Shown: one piece after another, positions 46,225-56,754 of the stretch
How positions within the stretch are numbered: position 1 is the first letter of the stretch
Layout of the letters: every line of letters starts with the position of its first letter
Assembly (NCBI GenBank): GCA_944472135.2
Contig: OX235262.1
Span: forward strand, 86,340,903 to 86,404,902
Source: Trichobilharzia regenti
Taxonomy: Eukaryota > Platyhelminthes > Trematoda > Strigeidida > Schistosomatidae
Length of the DNA stretch: 64,000 nt
Direction: 5' to 3'
Position numbers and translations under genes: made by a program
The notes under the pieces: generated by a model
Database searches by the model: none
Told to the model about the DNA's origin: nothing
The model's input: the letters and a program-made list of their open reading frames with translations, nothing else

Positions 46225-46390
46225 CCTGGATATTCACATGACTAGACTAGTGGATGATGAGTGCTGGGTTAGAATCATCACAGTGAGAATACCATCAAGC
46301 AATGAGGAGCAGGTATGTCCAGCTAACAAGCCCTAAGTGGAACGAGTTGCACTTCCTGGATTTCACAGTCAGCCACCACTAAATAGGTCA
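46225..46390 (+). mobile_element. Sm-alpha-like copy, decayed
   Basis: Head remnant (GACTAGTGGATGATGAGTGC), GCAGGTATGTCCAGC, core CTAACAA and TCCTGGATTTCACAGTCAGC. Stem II is broken. Confidence 0.55.
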
Positions 46391-46577
46391 ATTCTATGTT
46401 AACGATTAAATAGTAAAGAACATTTTATTATACTTGGTGAAAATTCTGATTTCTTTCTTTTTGTACTGCATACTTAGCAAAAGCATGGTTGATTTTTTCC
46501 GCAAAAGCAAACCTTACTACTAATGTATTATTACTTAATGAAAAGTAAGAAGTTAGATGGTAAAGCATTTTGTAAAG

Positions 46578-46589
46578 TTAATGGATTAT
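46578..46589 (+). repeat. Target-site duplication, left
   Basis: TTAATGGATTAT, identical to 46797-46808. Confidence 0.85.
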
Positions 46590-46796
46590 TTTGATGTGGT
46601 TTTGTTCTCTGAGCTGGATGGTTAGTTTGCGAAGCTTTCATCACCCCAATGGGTGACATCTTCAGCGCATACTTTAATTTGAATTATGCGCTGAAGATGT
46701 CACCCATTGGGGTGATGAAAGCTTCGCAAACTAACCATCCAGCTCAGAGAACAAAACCACATCAAAATTATCCACCTGGGCTACAAATCTTCTCTA
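46590..46796 (+). mobile_element. Foldback PLE-terminus element with 12-bp TSD
   Basis: A perfect inverted repeat of about 83 bp (46589-46671 and 46685-46767) with a 13-bp loop, followed only on the right by a 29-bp unpaired tail (CCACCTGGGCTACAAATCTT...). Arms and tail match the PLE terminus at 256-384. It codes for nothing. Identical flanking 12-mers show it entered as a unit. Confidence 0.88.
46687..46728 (+). ncRNA. Hammerhead-like motif in PLE foldback arm
   Basis: TGCG pairs with CGCA (stem I). The core is CTGAAGA, stem II is TCACCC/GGGTGA with loop ATTG, and GAAA and a short AGCT palindrome follow. UG before and U after stem II are extra, so the fit to the canonical fold is imperfect. 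The reverse-complementary arm holds a second copy. Confidence 0.45.
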
Positions 46797-46808
46797 TTAA
46801 TGGATTAT
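46797..46808 (+). repeat. Target-site duplication, right
   Basis: Identical to 46578-46589. Confidence 0.85.
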
Positions 46809-47294
46809 AGAAAGTATAATCTCCACACTGACTTTTCTTATCGGAAATCTGTTGTCCATATTGAAGACTGTAAAAAAATTATGTCGTCTTACAGATAATT
46901 AGCTTTAACTCTCTTTATTCATTTCTTATAAAGAATAAAGTTCATGGCTTACGATATTGGATGAGTGAAGATTACTTCTTATTGTCAATACAAGGGAAAA
47001 ACAGAAGGGAAGGACGGTTCAGTATCTCTTTGTCTCCAAATCATTCATTAACTGACGTCTACTCATCATGAGAACCTATCATCACTAGTGAGTGACCTCA
47101 AGATACATTTCTAATCAAAAAACTATAATCCTTGGAGTCCACTAAATTGAGTGTTACAACAGATACCAGTTGATAAGGTTAAATTAAGGCAGTACCATGT
47201 CATGTATTGATTCACAGGTGACTAAATTTCACTCCTGTGTCTGAATGATAAAATCATTGCTCCGTCAAATTAAGATCTTCACGGTATAGGGCTC
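46809..47294. other. AT-rich DNA, nothing recognised
   Basis: Nothing beyond unique sequence seen. Confidence 0.35.
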
Positions 47295-48250
47295 AATGCT
47301 TATTATTATTCCCTTTAGTTCCGAGCGGAATACAGGCAGGGCTTCAAAAACACATCTCCACTCTCTTCTATTTTCTGCTGTCCTCTTCAGATGGCTAGCT
47401 CCACGATTGTCCATAATCTCTGATCTCCTCTCTCATCATCTTCTCCATGTCATCCTCGCACTGACGACTCAGTCGTCGCTTCCCATTAGGATTCCACTAG
47501 AGCGATGGCCTGCACTGCGCGCGACGTCACTCGACAGCCTCTTCAATGTATTGCAATTAATAGTGTTTTCTGAGCTGGTTGGTTTAGTTGCGAAGCTTTC
47601 GTCTTCCACAACTAAACCAACCAGCTCAGAGAACACTATTAATTGCAAATCATCCACCTGAGCTACAAATCTTCTCTATTATCTCCTCAGTGTATGCCCA
47701 ATCCATCTCCATTTTCTCCTACATATTTGTTGAGCGATCAGCTGTTTATCGGTTTGTTCTCACTCAGAGTTTCTTGTTGCTAATTCTTTCTGGCCGGCTG
47801 ACCGGCCGGCCATTTGATCTTCAGTATGAAGTCAGCCAGCGAACTTGGCAGCTGTTGATAGAAGTCTGTGAACTGTTGAAAATTCTTTTCGCTACACTCC
47901 AAGTTTCAGACCCGTATAGAAGAAGTGAGTGACTTCACATTTGTGTTGAACAGAATCCGAATTTTATTGTTTATACTGAGGTGGAGTGCAGAGGATTTCT
48001 AAACTGGTTTCAGTTTGATGAAGGTGTATGTTGTCTTTCCGATTCTGGCTTGGTGGTTTTGACAACTTCACTTGTCCCGACAGCTTGTGACTGAAACGAT
48101 GCCTTCTAGATAAGTGAAGGAGTTAACCTCTGCCAAATCCCTCCGTTGACAGTGACAGATGTTGTTTGCTCCATCCTCTTTATGTTCATCCGGAGTCCTG
48201 TCTTCTCTGGCTGCTTCTTCAGGTAGTTTGTCGCTCTTCGCCTACAAGTT
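47295..48250 (-). pseudogene. RTE-like LINE C-terminal region, interrupted
   Basis: Minus strand from about 48250 (LQAKSDKLPEEAAREDR-like, then a GDLAEVNSFTYLE-like stretch) to the 3' terminus near 47320. Conserved C-terminal blocks are present in several frames. It is split at 47552-47682 by a foldback element, outside of which the LINE sequence resumes. Confidence 0.8.
47552..47682 (+). mobile_element. Foldback PLE-terminus element nested in LINE
   Basis: Inverted arms 47552-47590 and 47609-47647 (39 bp, one mismatch) with an 18-bp loop containing CGAAGCTTTCGTCTTCCA, then the same PLE tail (CACCTGAGCTACAAATCTTC). Flanks CTCTTCAATGTAT (47539-47551) and CTCCTCAGTGTAT (47683-47695) match at 11 of 13, and joining them restores the LINE. 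Confidence 0.85.
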
Positions 48251-49535
48251 TGAACAGTCTAAACCTAGAACGATACAGCTGTTCAGCACTTTATGATTTT
48301 CAGTGATTCGCGATTCATGATTAAATCTACACTGAAATCAACCAAATTATCAACAACAAAAAATTCAACTTCTGAATACATTCAGACTTTTCGGCTGTCA
48401 GAAAAAACAACCAGCGACATAAATGAACAAAATGCGGTACTTTCTGTCTGTCAAATAAATACAAACCGGATCAAAGTGATTTCAGCTACATAAATCGTTA
48501 CCATTTCAAGACCAAAATAAGTTAATAAGGCGGTTGTCTATTCCTCATCAGTTAAACTAAATCAGATTACAGTGAGGATATAAGTTATTGGCAAAAAAAT
48601 TTGCCCCACTTCGTTTCAATATACTTGGATAGGTAAAACGAAGGCGATCAGTTATGATTTGAATTTCATCAGTTAGTTGGTCCTATGTGATTTTGTATTA
48701 CGTGCTTAGAGGAAAGCTTTAATCAAATCAGGTATCTCATTTGGTTGTTTATAAAGGCGTTTCACCAACTTTCTTTTACAAAACTGGAATATCTGTTGTG
48801 CCATTTGCTATACTGTGCGCGAGAATATCTCGCAACAGCTTTTATCCTCAGCCATCAGATTATAACTTCGAACTTTGAATGCCTGAGTGAAATTCACCAG
48901 TTAAAACAAAGTTGTATGAGAAAAAAAATAATGAAATGTTAGCTAATATTATCTGCTAATTCTATGCAACTGTGTGCATATTTTTTATGATGATTATCAT
49001 TTATTTTTATTTATTCTATCTCTTTTCCAAAAGGTTGTTTGATAAAATACAGATGTAAAGAAATACCCTATATAAATCACTTAAACGCCAATAAGTAAGA
49101 AAATATACGTACAGCAAGTCATAAAGTTATGTGAGTGCTGCTATATGACCTTAAGTTGTGCTCGAAATCATAATTAGTGAGGTAATAATTGTGTATCACT
49201 GTGTGCTGCGTTAGATAGTTCATTTTAGGATACAGGCCACACCTTAATGTGTGCAGCCGGTTTCAAACTTATATTAGTTTTTTTTATTGCATATATCACA
49301 CAGTGACACTGTATTATTTACTGGATCCTTGGTTGTGAATTCAAGTTCTTGGTTAGAAATGGTTGTGCTCCTGACCGCTTCTATAACCATATTTATCGGT
49401 TTTTGTGTGTACAAAATGATAATCTCGAGACTAACCATTTCTCTTCTTCACCGTATAATGTTAAATGTTTCAACCCGTTTTAGTTCAAAAGAATTAGTGA
49501 GTCTAAACTTCAAGTGATTTCTAACTGGATTTAAG
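48251..49535. other. No supported gene
   Basis: Open frames at 48293-48493, 48745-48942 and 49287-49517 (the last with a hydrophobic stretch) lack recognisable motifs. Confidence 0.35.
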
Positions 49536-49549
49536 ACCATAGCTAGATA
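49536..49549 (+). repeat. Target-site duplication, left
   Basis: ACCATAGCTAGATA; one mismatch to 49942-49955. Confidence 0.75.
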
Positions 49550-49941
49550 CTTTGATAGGACTCTGGCAATTGCCTTCAGCCACCTAACATCAACAATTCA
49601 AACCGCACCGTGGTGGAGAGCCACCTAGAATGGTGGTTTGATTGCAAATCTGACTAACAGAATTCAGTCTGCGCCAAACAAAGGAATAGACACATTACAC
49701 TACTTAATAGTGTCCAATCAAAATACCCACTACAGTCCTACAGGAGGTCAGTCGAGAGCCCAAATAACTCAACGGTAACGTCTCTAACTGAAGCACTGTG
49801 TGGTGATGCGGGTTCAAATCTCAGAAGGGACATAAGTTCCTTCAAGGTTGCAGATAACCCTTGCTGACTGTTGATTGCCAACTAGCACGAAACCTAGGTC
49901 GAGTAAAGCTTCCTGTGGCCGACTGCCTCCAACCATCCAAT
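49550..49941 (+). mobile_element. SINE-D copy, permuted, with 14-bp TSD
   Basis: Plus strand: body first (GAGCCACCTAGAATGGTGG ... GTCCTACAGGAGGTCA), then head (GAGCCCAAATAACTCAACGG), B box GGTTCAAATCTCAG and hammerhead-like block, ending CCAACCATCCAAT. The unit is thus cut open between ribozyme and body. The first 25 bp may be a short inverted piece. It lies next to a PLE fragment. Confidence 0.8.
49858..49910 (+). ncRNA. Hammerhead-like motif in SINE-D
   Basis: CTGTTGA where CUGANGA is expected, stem II TTGC-CAACTA-GCAC (other copies GTGC/GCAC), GAAA, palindromic stem III ACCTAGGT, then C and GAG. CCTTG upstream can pair with TAAGG downstream in most copies. Confidence 0.5.
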
Positions 49942-49956
49942 ACCATAGCTAAATAT

Positions 49957-50600
49957 GGAATTGGTTGTGTTCTCTGAACTAAATATTTAGACAATTCATA
50001 AATAAGAGGATTTCTAAAATCACCTATGGCTCTGTTGGGATATCCTGACATATGAACTTTAAAAACACCACACGCCCTACTGGGTTTAGATAGGGCTTTA
50101 TTGAGCATATAAAGTCCTCTGTGGGTTTCTTGACTTTATTCCTAAGGGTCTATTGATTTCTTGATTTCTTCATACTGTCCAAACAGTTTGACTTATCTAG
50201 TTCTACTGTTAAATTGTCTATATCGGATTCAGTAATTACTATAACCTTGTTATCCCTAACATTATTTTGGGCTTCGAATTAAGTTCTCCTCTTTTTTGTC
50301 ATTTTGGTGTTGGCGTGCATTTTGCTCGTACTTGATCTGCAGTTATTTTGTCTATCCATCTTGGTAACTGTTTCCACCAATTTCTGCTTTAACTGATCGG
50401 TTTCACTTCTGATATCGTGTGACTTTTTAACTATTCTGTGAATTTATTCTTCTAAGCATACTTTTTATAATCTTTTTATTCCCACTCTAAGTCTGTCTGT
50501 TGGGATTGGAGTTCGTAGATGTGGATATTAAAGGAGGATTTCATTTTTCAGGCACCAAATGTTGAGAAGAGTATGATTTTCGAATCTTGCTGTAGTTTTT
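49957..50600 (-). pseudogene. Penelope-like element, N-terminal RT part
   Basis: Minus strand. From about 50600 a poorly conserved N-terminal region leads to DNKVIVITESDIDNLTVELD and NCLDSMKK. Then come KPTEDFICSIK / LNKALSKPSRACGVFKVHMS and GYPNRAIGDFRNPLIYELSK, corresponding to the PLE block around the G-IKxHKPGxPLRPI and S-xYELSKYL motifs. The palm motifs are missing: after YLVQ the sequence changes to a TCAGAGAACACAACCAATTC stretch resembling the PLE terminus, and then SINE-D. Confidence 0.7.
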
Positions 50601-52309
50601 GAAAGTCATGTGAGTTGATTGATTAGTTTTGTAAAAAGAAGACTGTTAGTGAAACGAATTTATATGTAAAACTTTGAAACTGTGGTAATATATATAATTC
50701 CACATTGATTTGTTTACTGGATATATCACTCATGTCAGTGCCAATGAACTATAGCCTTCTCTTATGTTGAACACTAAAAAGAAATCATTCATGTGAATAT
50801 TTATCAGATTAAGATGTAGTCGATGATGTAACTTTGGGATAGACTTGAAGACTGACTACTGTAGCGACCAAAACCCACGGATTACGGTTTGAACGATTCA
50901 AACCAATGTAATATGCTCTACAGTATAACTAGTCTAAGCATTTTTGAATTACGCGCAGTCAAACTATGCTACAACGACAGCAAAAAGGTACGAAGTCTAC
51001 AATAATATTTAACAATAACACCGTAAACTAAAAATTACCTCAGCAATACCGTTAGGCAGCTATACAGATCAAACAATTTTCTTAGTACAAAACAAGTACC
51101 GTAGAACAAAATTAGTTAACCAAAATTCAACTTCAAGTAGCACCTCATTCATCAGAGAGAATATTCCCAACAGGTGAGATGAAAACTCTGTCAGCAGGAA
51201 TCACACACCAAGAATTCCCGCAAACACTTCAAGGTCAGAATGATGTTGATTTACTCTAACAAAATCGCATCGTAAAACAACACATTGTATCGCACAACCA
51301 CAGAAAATAGACAGATAATAAGGATTAATTCAACAGATGGTATGCAGACGTCAGGGCAATGATATTACAGCCTAGGAGAAAAGGGGAAAATAATTACAAA
51401 GTTAGTTGAAAATCCAAGGAAGGTCATTAAGGAGGGATTTTCTAAAAAATTATTCCGTTACTACTACTACTGATGCAACACATGATAGCCGGACATTACC
51501 TGTATTACTCGCATCTTAACAATGACCTGTTTAACCACTGAGTATCACAACTCATCTAGTAAACAACTGCACTTGTTACCCAGACGCCTTCAGTTTAAAT
51601 CCTGTCACACATAACTTAGATTTTCATTTCACCTTCAATCCTTTCCTGTCTGGTTTATTATTTTTGTTAATTCTTCATGTGTATTCAAAGATTATGTGAT
51701 ATGACAACACATTTCAATAGCATTCACTTTGTTGATCGATATTATTGATTTTTGTCATTTATATTATATATGCAGAATCCACTTAAATTGAAGTTATATT
51801 CAACTATGTGCGAAATTCATACTTGCTATCATTTTACATTAGATCTTTTTGTGCACCCGACTTAAGTGTGAAAAATAATCAATCCAAACTGGTAAGATTT
51901 GTGTATAGCGTACATTTTAGTCACTACATAATGCAAATTATTAATTGAATACATTTGTAAATGTGATAACACCATGAAATCTCTGTAGCAATTTGATCAT
52001 TACCTGTTGGAAATGTAGCGAAATCGTTATGCCTACACTTCAATAGGCAAACTATGAGTTCTTCCAAAAACTAGGACTTCATATTTAATGTTTCCTTAAT
52101 GTAAGGGGAAATGACTGCGGTTGAATTGAATGTCTGGGTTGTGACAAAATTCATACCAGCAGCCTACTCATTTTTAACCTCGAACTTTACCAATTGGTCC
52201 ATGCTATACAATTGGGATCATCACAGGTTATGTCAGGTATCATGTGAATGAATGATTTATAACTGTCTTTTTATCTCACATCAACTGCCTAGACAGGTCT
52301 TTAACTCCC
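50601..52309. other. No gene recognised
   Basis: A unique stretch with no tRNA-like head or RT motif. A solo LTR around 50866-51460 was considered and not supported. Confidence 0.35.
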
Positions 52310-52595
52310 ACTGAATCCTATCAGTCTGCACAAACGAAGGACTGAACGCATAACGTTTTTAACAACTAAGTGTTCAATCAAAGCATTCATTATAATCCTA
52401 AAGGAGGTCAATCATGGGCCCAAATAGCTCAGTGGTAACGTCTCAGACTGCAGCATTATGTGGCACGGGTTCGAATCTCAGGAGGAAAATGAATTCCCAC
52501 AAGACTGCAGATACACCTTGTTGATGAGCATCAACAAGTAAGAAATCTAGGTTCAAGATTTGCAACTGACTGTCTCCAACCATCTAATAAGTATT
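52310..52595 (+). mobile_element. SINE-D copy
   Basis: Partial body, head GGCCCAAATAGCTCAGTGG, B box GGGTTCGAATCTCAGG, and a hammerhead-like block with core TTGATGA and GAAA but a different stem II (GCAT/GTAA). Confidence 0.8.
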
Positions 52596-52774
52596 TAACT
52601 GCTAATCCCGACTATGCTGGAATAGAAGGAAAATAGAATATGATATCTGACTTCTATTCTTAGCTACTGGAACTAATTCCAAACACAACAAAATAATTCC
52701 CGTATTACATTAAAGTAAATGGTAAAAACAGAGAACGATTAATAATATCCAAAGTTATTCATGTTTAGAAGCTA

Positions 52775-52935
52775 GATCAAGAAAGCGCCTCTCGTACTGT
52801 TTGGGACTCGTCAGGTGTAGGCACCTTCGTCTCAGTAAGTGATGTCGTACGCTACCCATATCGTTTAAAACGCTAATGAGCTATCCACTGGAATAATAAG
52901 TCATGAGAGCCACCTTTATTGTCCAACGGATATTA
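52775..52935 (-). mobile_element. Sm-alpha-like copy with intact core box
   Basis: Minus strand: head remnant (ATTCCAGTGGATAGCTCATT), then core CTGACGA (52814-52808), the canonical schistosome form. Stem II GTCC/GTAC has one mismatch and GAAA reads GAGA. Confidence 0.65.
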
Positions 52936-53479
52936 GTTGTTTTTCATTGGTATTATTTTGAATTCCGTATTGATCGCATTTTCCTCAACCAGCATATCAG
53001 TTGAAATCTAGCATTCCACTCTGGTAAAATCTAACCAGCTAATGAGAAATTCAAAATAATTTCAATAAAAAGATTCACAAGTTATGTTATGACACAGTGA
53101 ACTAGTTACTGGTCAGATAAGAAGTTTAGAAGCCATCCAAAAGCAAATTAAGATAACAATAGGCATAGAGAGTCTTCTAACAGTTGAATTCTTCTCTATA
53201 CTTGGGTAATCATGTGTAGAAATTTCAATTTCAGCCTAGGTATCATTTTCACTGTGTTTTCAAAATGAAGTTTACAAACAATCGGTCCGTATGGCAACTA
53301 GTAGAGCAAATATGGTAAAAATTATCCTTCTTTCAAATTGCTTTAATGTGGTTAAAGATTTAAAGGAATAGTTCTGTAAACTCAACCATCTGTGAAATGT
53401 AAAACAATATTTGTCGAAGTTAATTTGAGTTTTCTATTGACTGATGATGCTGAAAAGAAATGCTCAGTCTATGGTGACA

Positions 53480-53670
53480 TATTAACTTCCAGTACAGACG
53501 CTTCGACAATTCCTTCAGACAAACTTGATCTGACTTTGCTGGTGACGGTCATCCAATGGGTGCACGAGCTTCAGTGGGAACACTATCACTCTCTGGGAAG
53601 CTGGGCTATATCTAGATGGTAAGTCCAGAATGGGACAAGACGCGTACCCTGAATTCCACTGCGGGCCGCC
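53480..53670 (+). mobile_element. Sm-alpha-like composite, decayed
   Basis: GACGCTTCGACAATTCC (body, minus) runs into a plus-strand hammerhead zone (GTCCAGAATGGGACAAGACG, CCTGAATTCCACTGC). Confidence 0.55.
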
Positions 53671-53877
53671 CCAAGTCAAGCAGTATCATGTAAACCAATA
53701 TATTTACTGATATATTTTCCTAATACGGATGAAAACCACGCAGCTTCGATGATAAAACAAACTTAAAGCATCTATTTTCTCCCGAAAAACATTCGAAATT
53801 AAGGTACATTTTGACGCATCAGTGGATTTGTTAACACCCGGATGCGACGTTTACTTATAATTCTCATTAATACTATT

Positions 53878-54845
53878 ATTATTATTGCTCCCTTGGGTTC
53901 CTAGTGGAAATAGGGCTTCAAATGCACTTCTCCACTTGCTTCTGTCTTCCTTCTGCTTACTTTTCACCTGCATCCATGTTAGTCCATACTCTTTCAACTC
54001 CTCTTTACACCATCTCCTCCATGTCACCCTTGCACTAACGTCCCACTCGCCGATTCCCTTCCGGCCTGGTTCCACTTGAGCAATGGCCTGACGCGCGATG
54101 TCACCCAGCGGCCTCCTCAGCGAGTGTTCAATCCATTTCTATTTTTTCCTGCTATTTGTTGGTTGGCGATTGGTTCTTGTTTTGTTTGTTCCCAGCCATA
54201 GTTTCTTGTTGGTGACTGTTTCCGGCCCGGCCATCTGATCTACAGCATAGAGCGAAGACAGTTGTTGGCTGATGTGAAGGTCTGCAACAGGTTGTTGGAA
54301 ATATTCTTTGCGACCCGCCCGTCAAGTTTCTTATCCGTATCGAAGAACTGACTGACTTGACGTTTGTATTGAAGATCCGACCGAATTTTGTTGTTGATGC
54401 TGGCTGAGTGACGAAGATTTCCAGATTGGTTTCAGGTTGATGAATGTTTTTCTCGCCTTCCCGATTCTCGCTCGATTTGACATCCTCGTCCGTTCCCACT
54501 TCCTTAGTTGGGACAACGCTTAATGCTAGATAAGTGAATGAAGTAACCTCTTTCAAATCCCCCCGTTGATGGTGATTGGCTCTGGATGTTGCTGCTGTTG
54601 TCGTTGTTGTTGGTTGGTTACTTTCATAACCTCCGTCTTTTCTATGGTCACTTGGATTCCTGTCTTCGCCGGCTGCTTCTTCGACTAGTTTGTCGGTTTT
54701 CGCTTGTAAGTCTTCGTTTTGTGTGACATCAAACATAAATCATCCACGCGCGAAATCCAGGTCTTCTAGGTTCTTCGCGTCGGTCCAGGATATCCCTGTC
54801 TTCCCGTTTCCCACTGTTTGACGCATGATCTAGCAGAATTTTTTA
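53878..54845 (-). pseudogene. RTE-like LINE C-terminal region
   Basis: Minus strand. The end of the RT palm (GNGKTGISWTDAKNLEDLDF-like, about 54830-54755) is followed by an open stretch at 54736-54152, the longest in the window at 194 codons: VTQNEDLQAKTDKLVEEAA, then GDLKEVTSFTYLALSVV and FGRIFNTNVKSVSSSIRIRN. Within it the frame slips, because IGKARKTFINLKPIWKSSSL lies in another frame (54516-54331). A CRKELKEYGLTWMQVKSK-like end and the terminus GGAACCCAAGGGAGCAATAA follow. It is pseudogenised by frameshifts and 5'-truncated. Confidence 0.8.
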
Positions 54846-54990
54846 TATATTTACGCGTTGAAGTTTCTGTAGCGATTTGGTTGTTTTACGGGGGTGGAGT
54901 TGCTAGCCCCCCCCCCAACCCTTCCTCTTTATCCGGGCTTGGACCGGCAAGAAAACTAGCGAGCTAGTAATCTAGGCGAGGTTGTCATTA
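54846..54990 (-). mobile_element. SINE-A fragment, decayed
   Basis: GAAGTTTCTGTAGC, GGAGTTGCTAGCCCCC and CTTCCTCTTTATCCGGGCTT on plus mark the body. It contains a C10 run at 54908. Confidence 0.6.
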
Positions 54991-55079
54991 ATACTAGCTT
55001 TTACTGAATGTCATTCTACTAATAGTAATTCATATTACCAGTTTATTATTGGACAAATTGTACTTCAGACACTTGTTTC

Positions 55080-55425
55080 ACTTAAACAACCATTGAAATC
55101 CAACAGGAAGGGCTGGACAGCTGTGTAATCCTCGTTCTGTACTCTTCATCAGTGAGCACTTATGATCGGAAGTGGAAGAATCCAATAGCCCATGAATTTC
55201 ATCAACGCGATTCAGTCCCAGTGGTTGAATCGTTAACCAGTTCACTCCGTTGCCTGAAGGTTTACATTCTATCCCCGGTAGTATTGAGGGATTGTATTGA
55301 TGAAAAGACCAAAACTAGGACGAAACGGCTGTCCAGCATTCTCTTGTTTTCAATGATTCTCTAACTGATATCAATCAATGTATCGTCTTTAGGATCTCAA
55401 TAAAACCAATCAGAATCATACAAGT
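55080..55425. mobile_element. SINE-B inverted pair, decayed
   Basis: Minus arm (GCTGGACAGCTGTGTAATCC) and plus arm (ACTAGGACGAAACGGCTGTC) face outward. The heads are badly damaged. Confidence 0.65.
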
Positions 55426-56271
55426 CAAACTATTATTGATTTATCACCTGGATGTCAAGAAAAAGATAAACATGAGAAATCATTTTAATTTCTATGTAAC
55501 TAACGTATTATTTGGCTAACTTTGTCTTTCTTTCCATCATTGTCATCATCACTTTTTTGTCCTCATTTCTGTCCTCCATTTAACTCTATAATCTCTCACT
55601 CTTATATCTGTTTTTTTTACTTTTTGCAGTTTTTTTCAACGAAAAAAACGGTGGTATCATGTTTCATAAGACTTTATGTAAGTTACAATAGTAAAACTGA
55701 TACTAATAACAATAGTAATAATAATATTGACAGTACTGATTTATGAGAATACCTTTAATTTTGCATTGTGAACTTGCCAGGGTATTGTGCTGCATGTTAT
55801 TCACGTGTGTGTGTGTATGTGAGTGTAGGACAAAATACATTGTAAATACTTAGTGAAGGAAGGGTTACTCACACAGGCATACAAATGTGCTAATGCGCTA
55901 TTAGGGAGGGATTGAAGTGTATTATGTCAACAACATAACAAAACGCAATACATATATGAAATCTTTTACTTATTTGTTGATAGACGTACACACACACACA
56001 CACAGACACCTACCCTTGTATTGATATACATACAGAGTACCTATTCTCACATGTGTACACACAAATACGCAGTTATATTATAAACTGAGAAACTGACATT
56101 GTTCTTTTTGATAGTTAGTTTTTGTAGTTCATTGAATACGATGAAAATATTCATTCTGATAAGTGTAAAAATTATCTTTATGTCGTCGTAATTTACTCTA
56201 ATATTATCAACAAAATGGTTATCATTAGTGCTAGTACCAGGGTTAATTCTACCAACCGAAGATTAAGTAGG

Positions 56272-56317
<46 letters not shown>

Positions 56318-56754
56318 AATAATCTTGTGATGATATACTCTCAGTTGAAAAATTCACTGTCCTTCCCTGACATCTCAACCCTTTCATCCACTTACTACTA
56401 TAGTTATTCCATTTGTCAGAAATAAGTAATATACCAATTTAGAAAGAAAAAAAGAAGAAATACGTAGCCAAGTCAGCTTTGATGTTTCAAAACTGAGAAC
56501 CACAATATCAAACATCTATTACGTCTATAACTGCATATGATAAGGGTACCTTGTAAATTATAGTTAAACAGAAAAATCATAAGGGTTCATCCTATGTTTT
56601 ACTACCAGAAAAATGATTGTGAAACCAACTTATTTTTAAGATGAAATAGATTTACATTTTTAAGTTAACCTGTAAGAGATAAAATAAGAAAACCAAAAGA
56701 TATTGGAAGCCAGATTCACTTACCACAGATGCTTTGAAGTCAAGACTAATAAAG
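55426..56754. other. Simple repeats and AT-rich DNA
   Basis: (GT)n at 55805-55829, (AC)n at 55989-56006, and (TA)n at about 56274-56317. No coding motif. Confidence 0.55.

Noticed and set aside
49287..49517. Small membrane protein (76 codons with a hydrophobic stretch)
   Set aside because: A hydrophobic run alone in AT-rich sequence is weak evidence; no family resemblance.
50866..51460. Solo LTR beginning TGTAGCGACC
   Set aside because: No second copy, no convincing TSD and no gag-pol sequence nearby.
54152..54736. Longest open frame (194 codons) as a gene
   Set aside because: It is a frame-shifted reading through the C-terminal part of an RTE-like LINE; conserved blocks lie in two frames.
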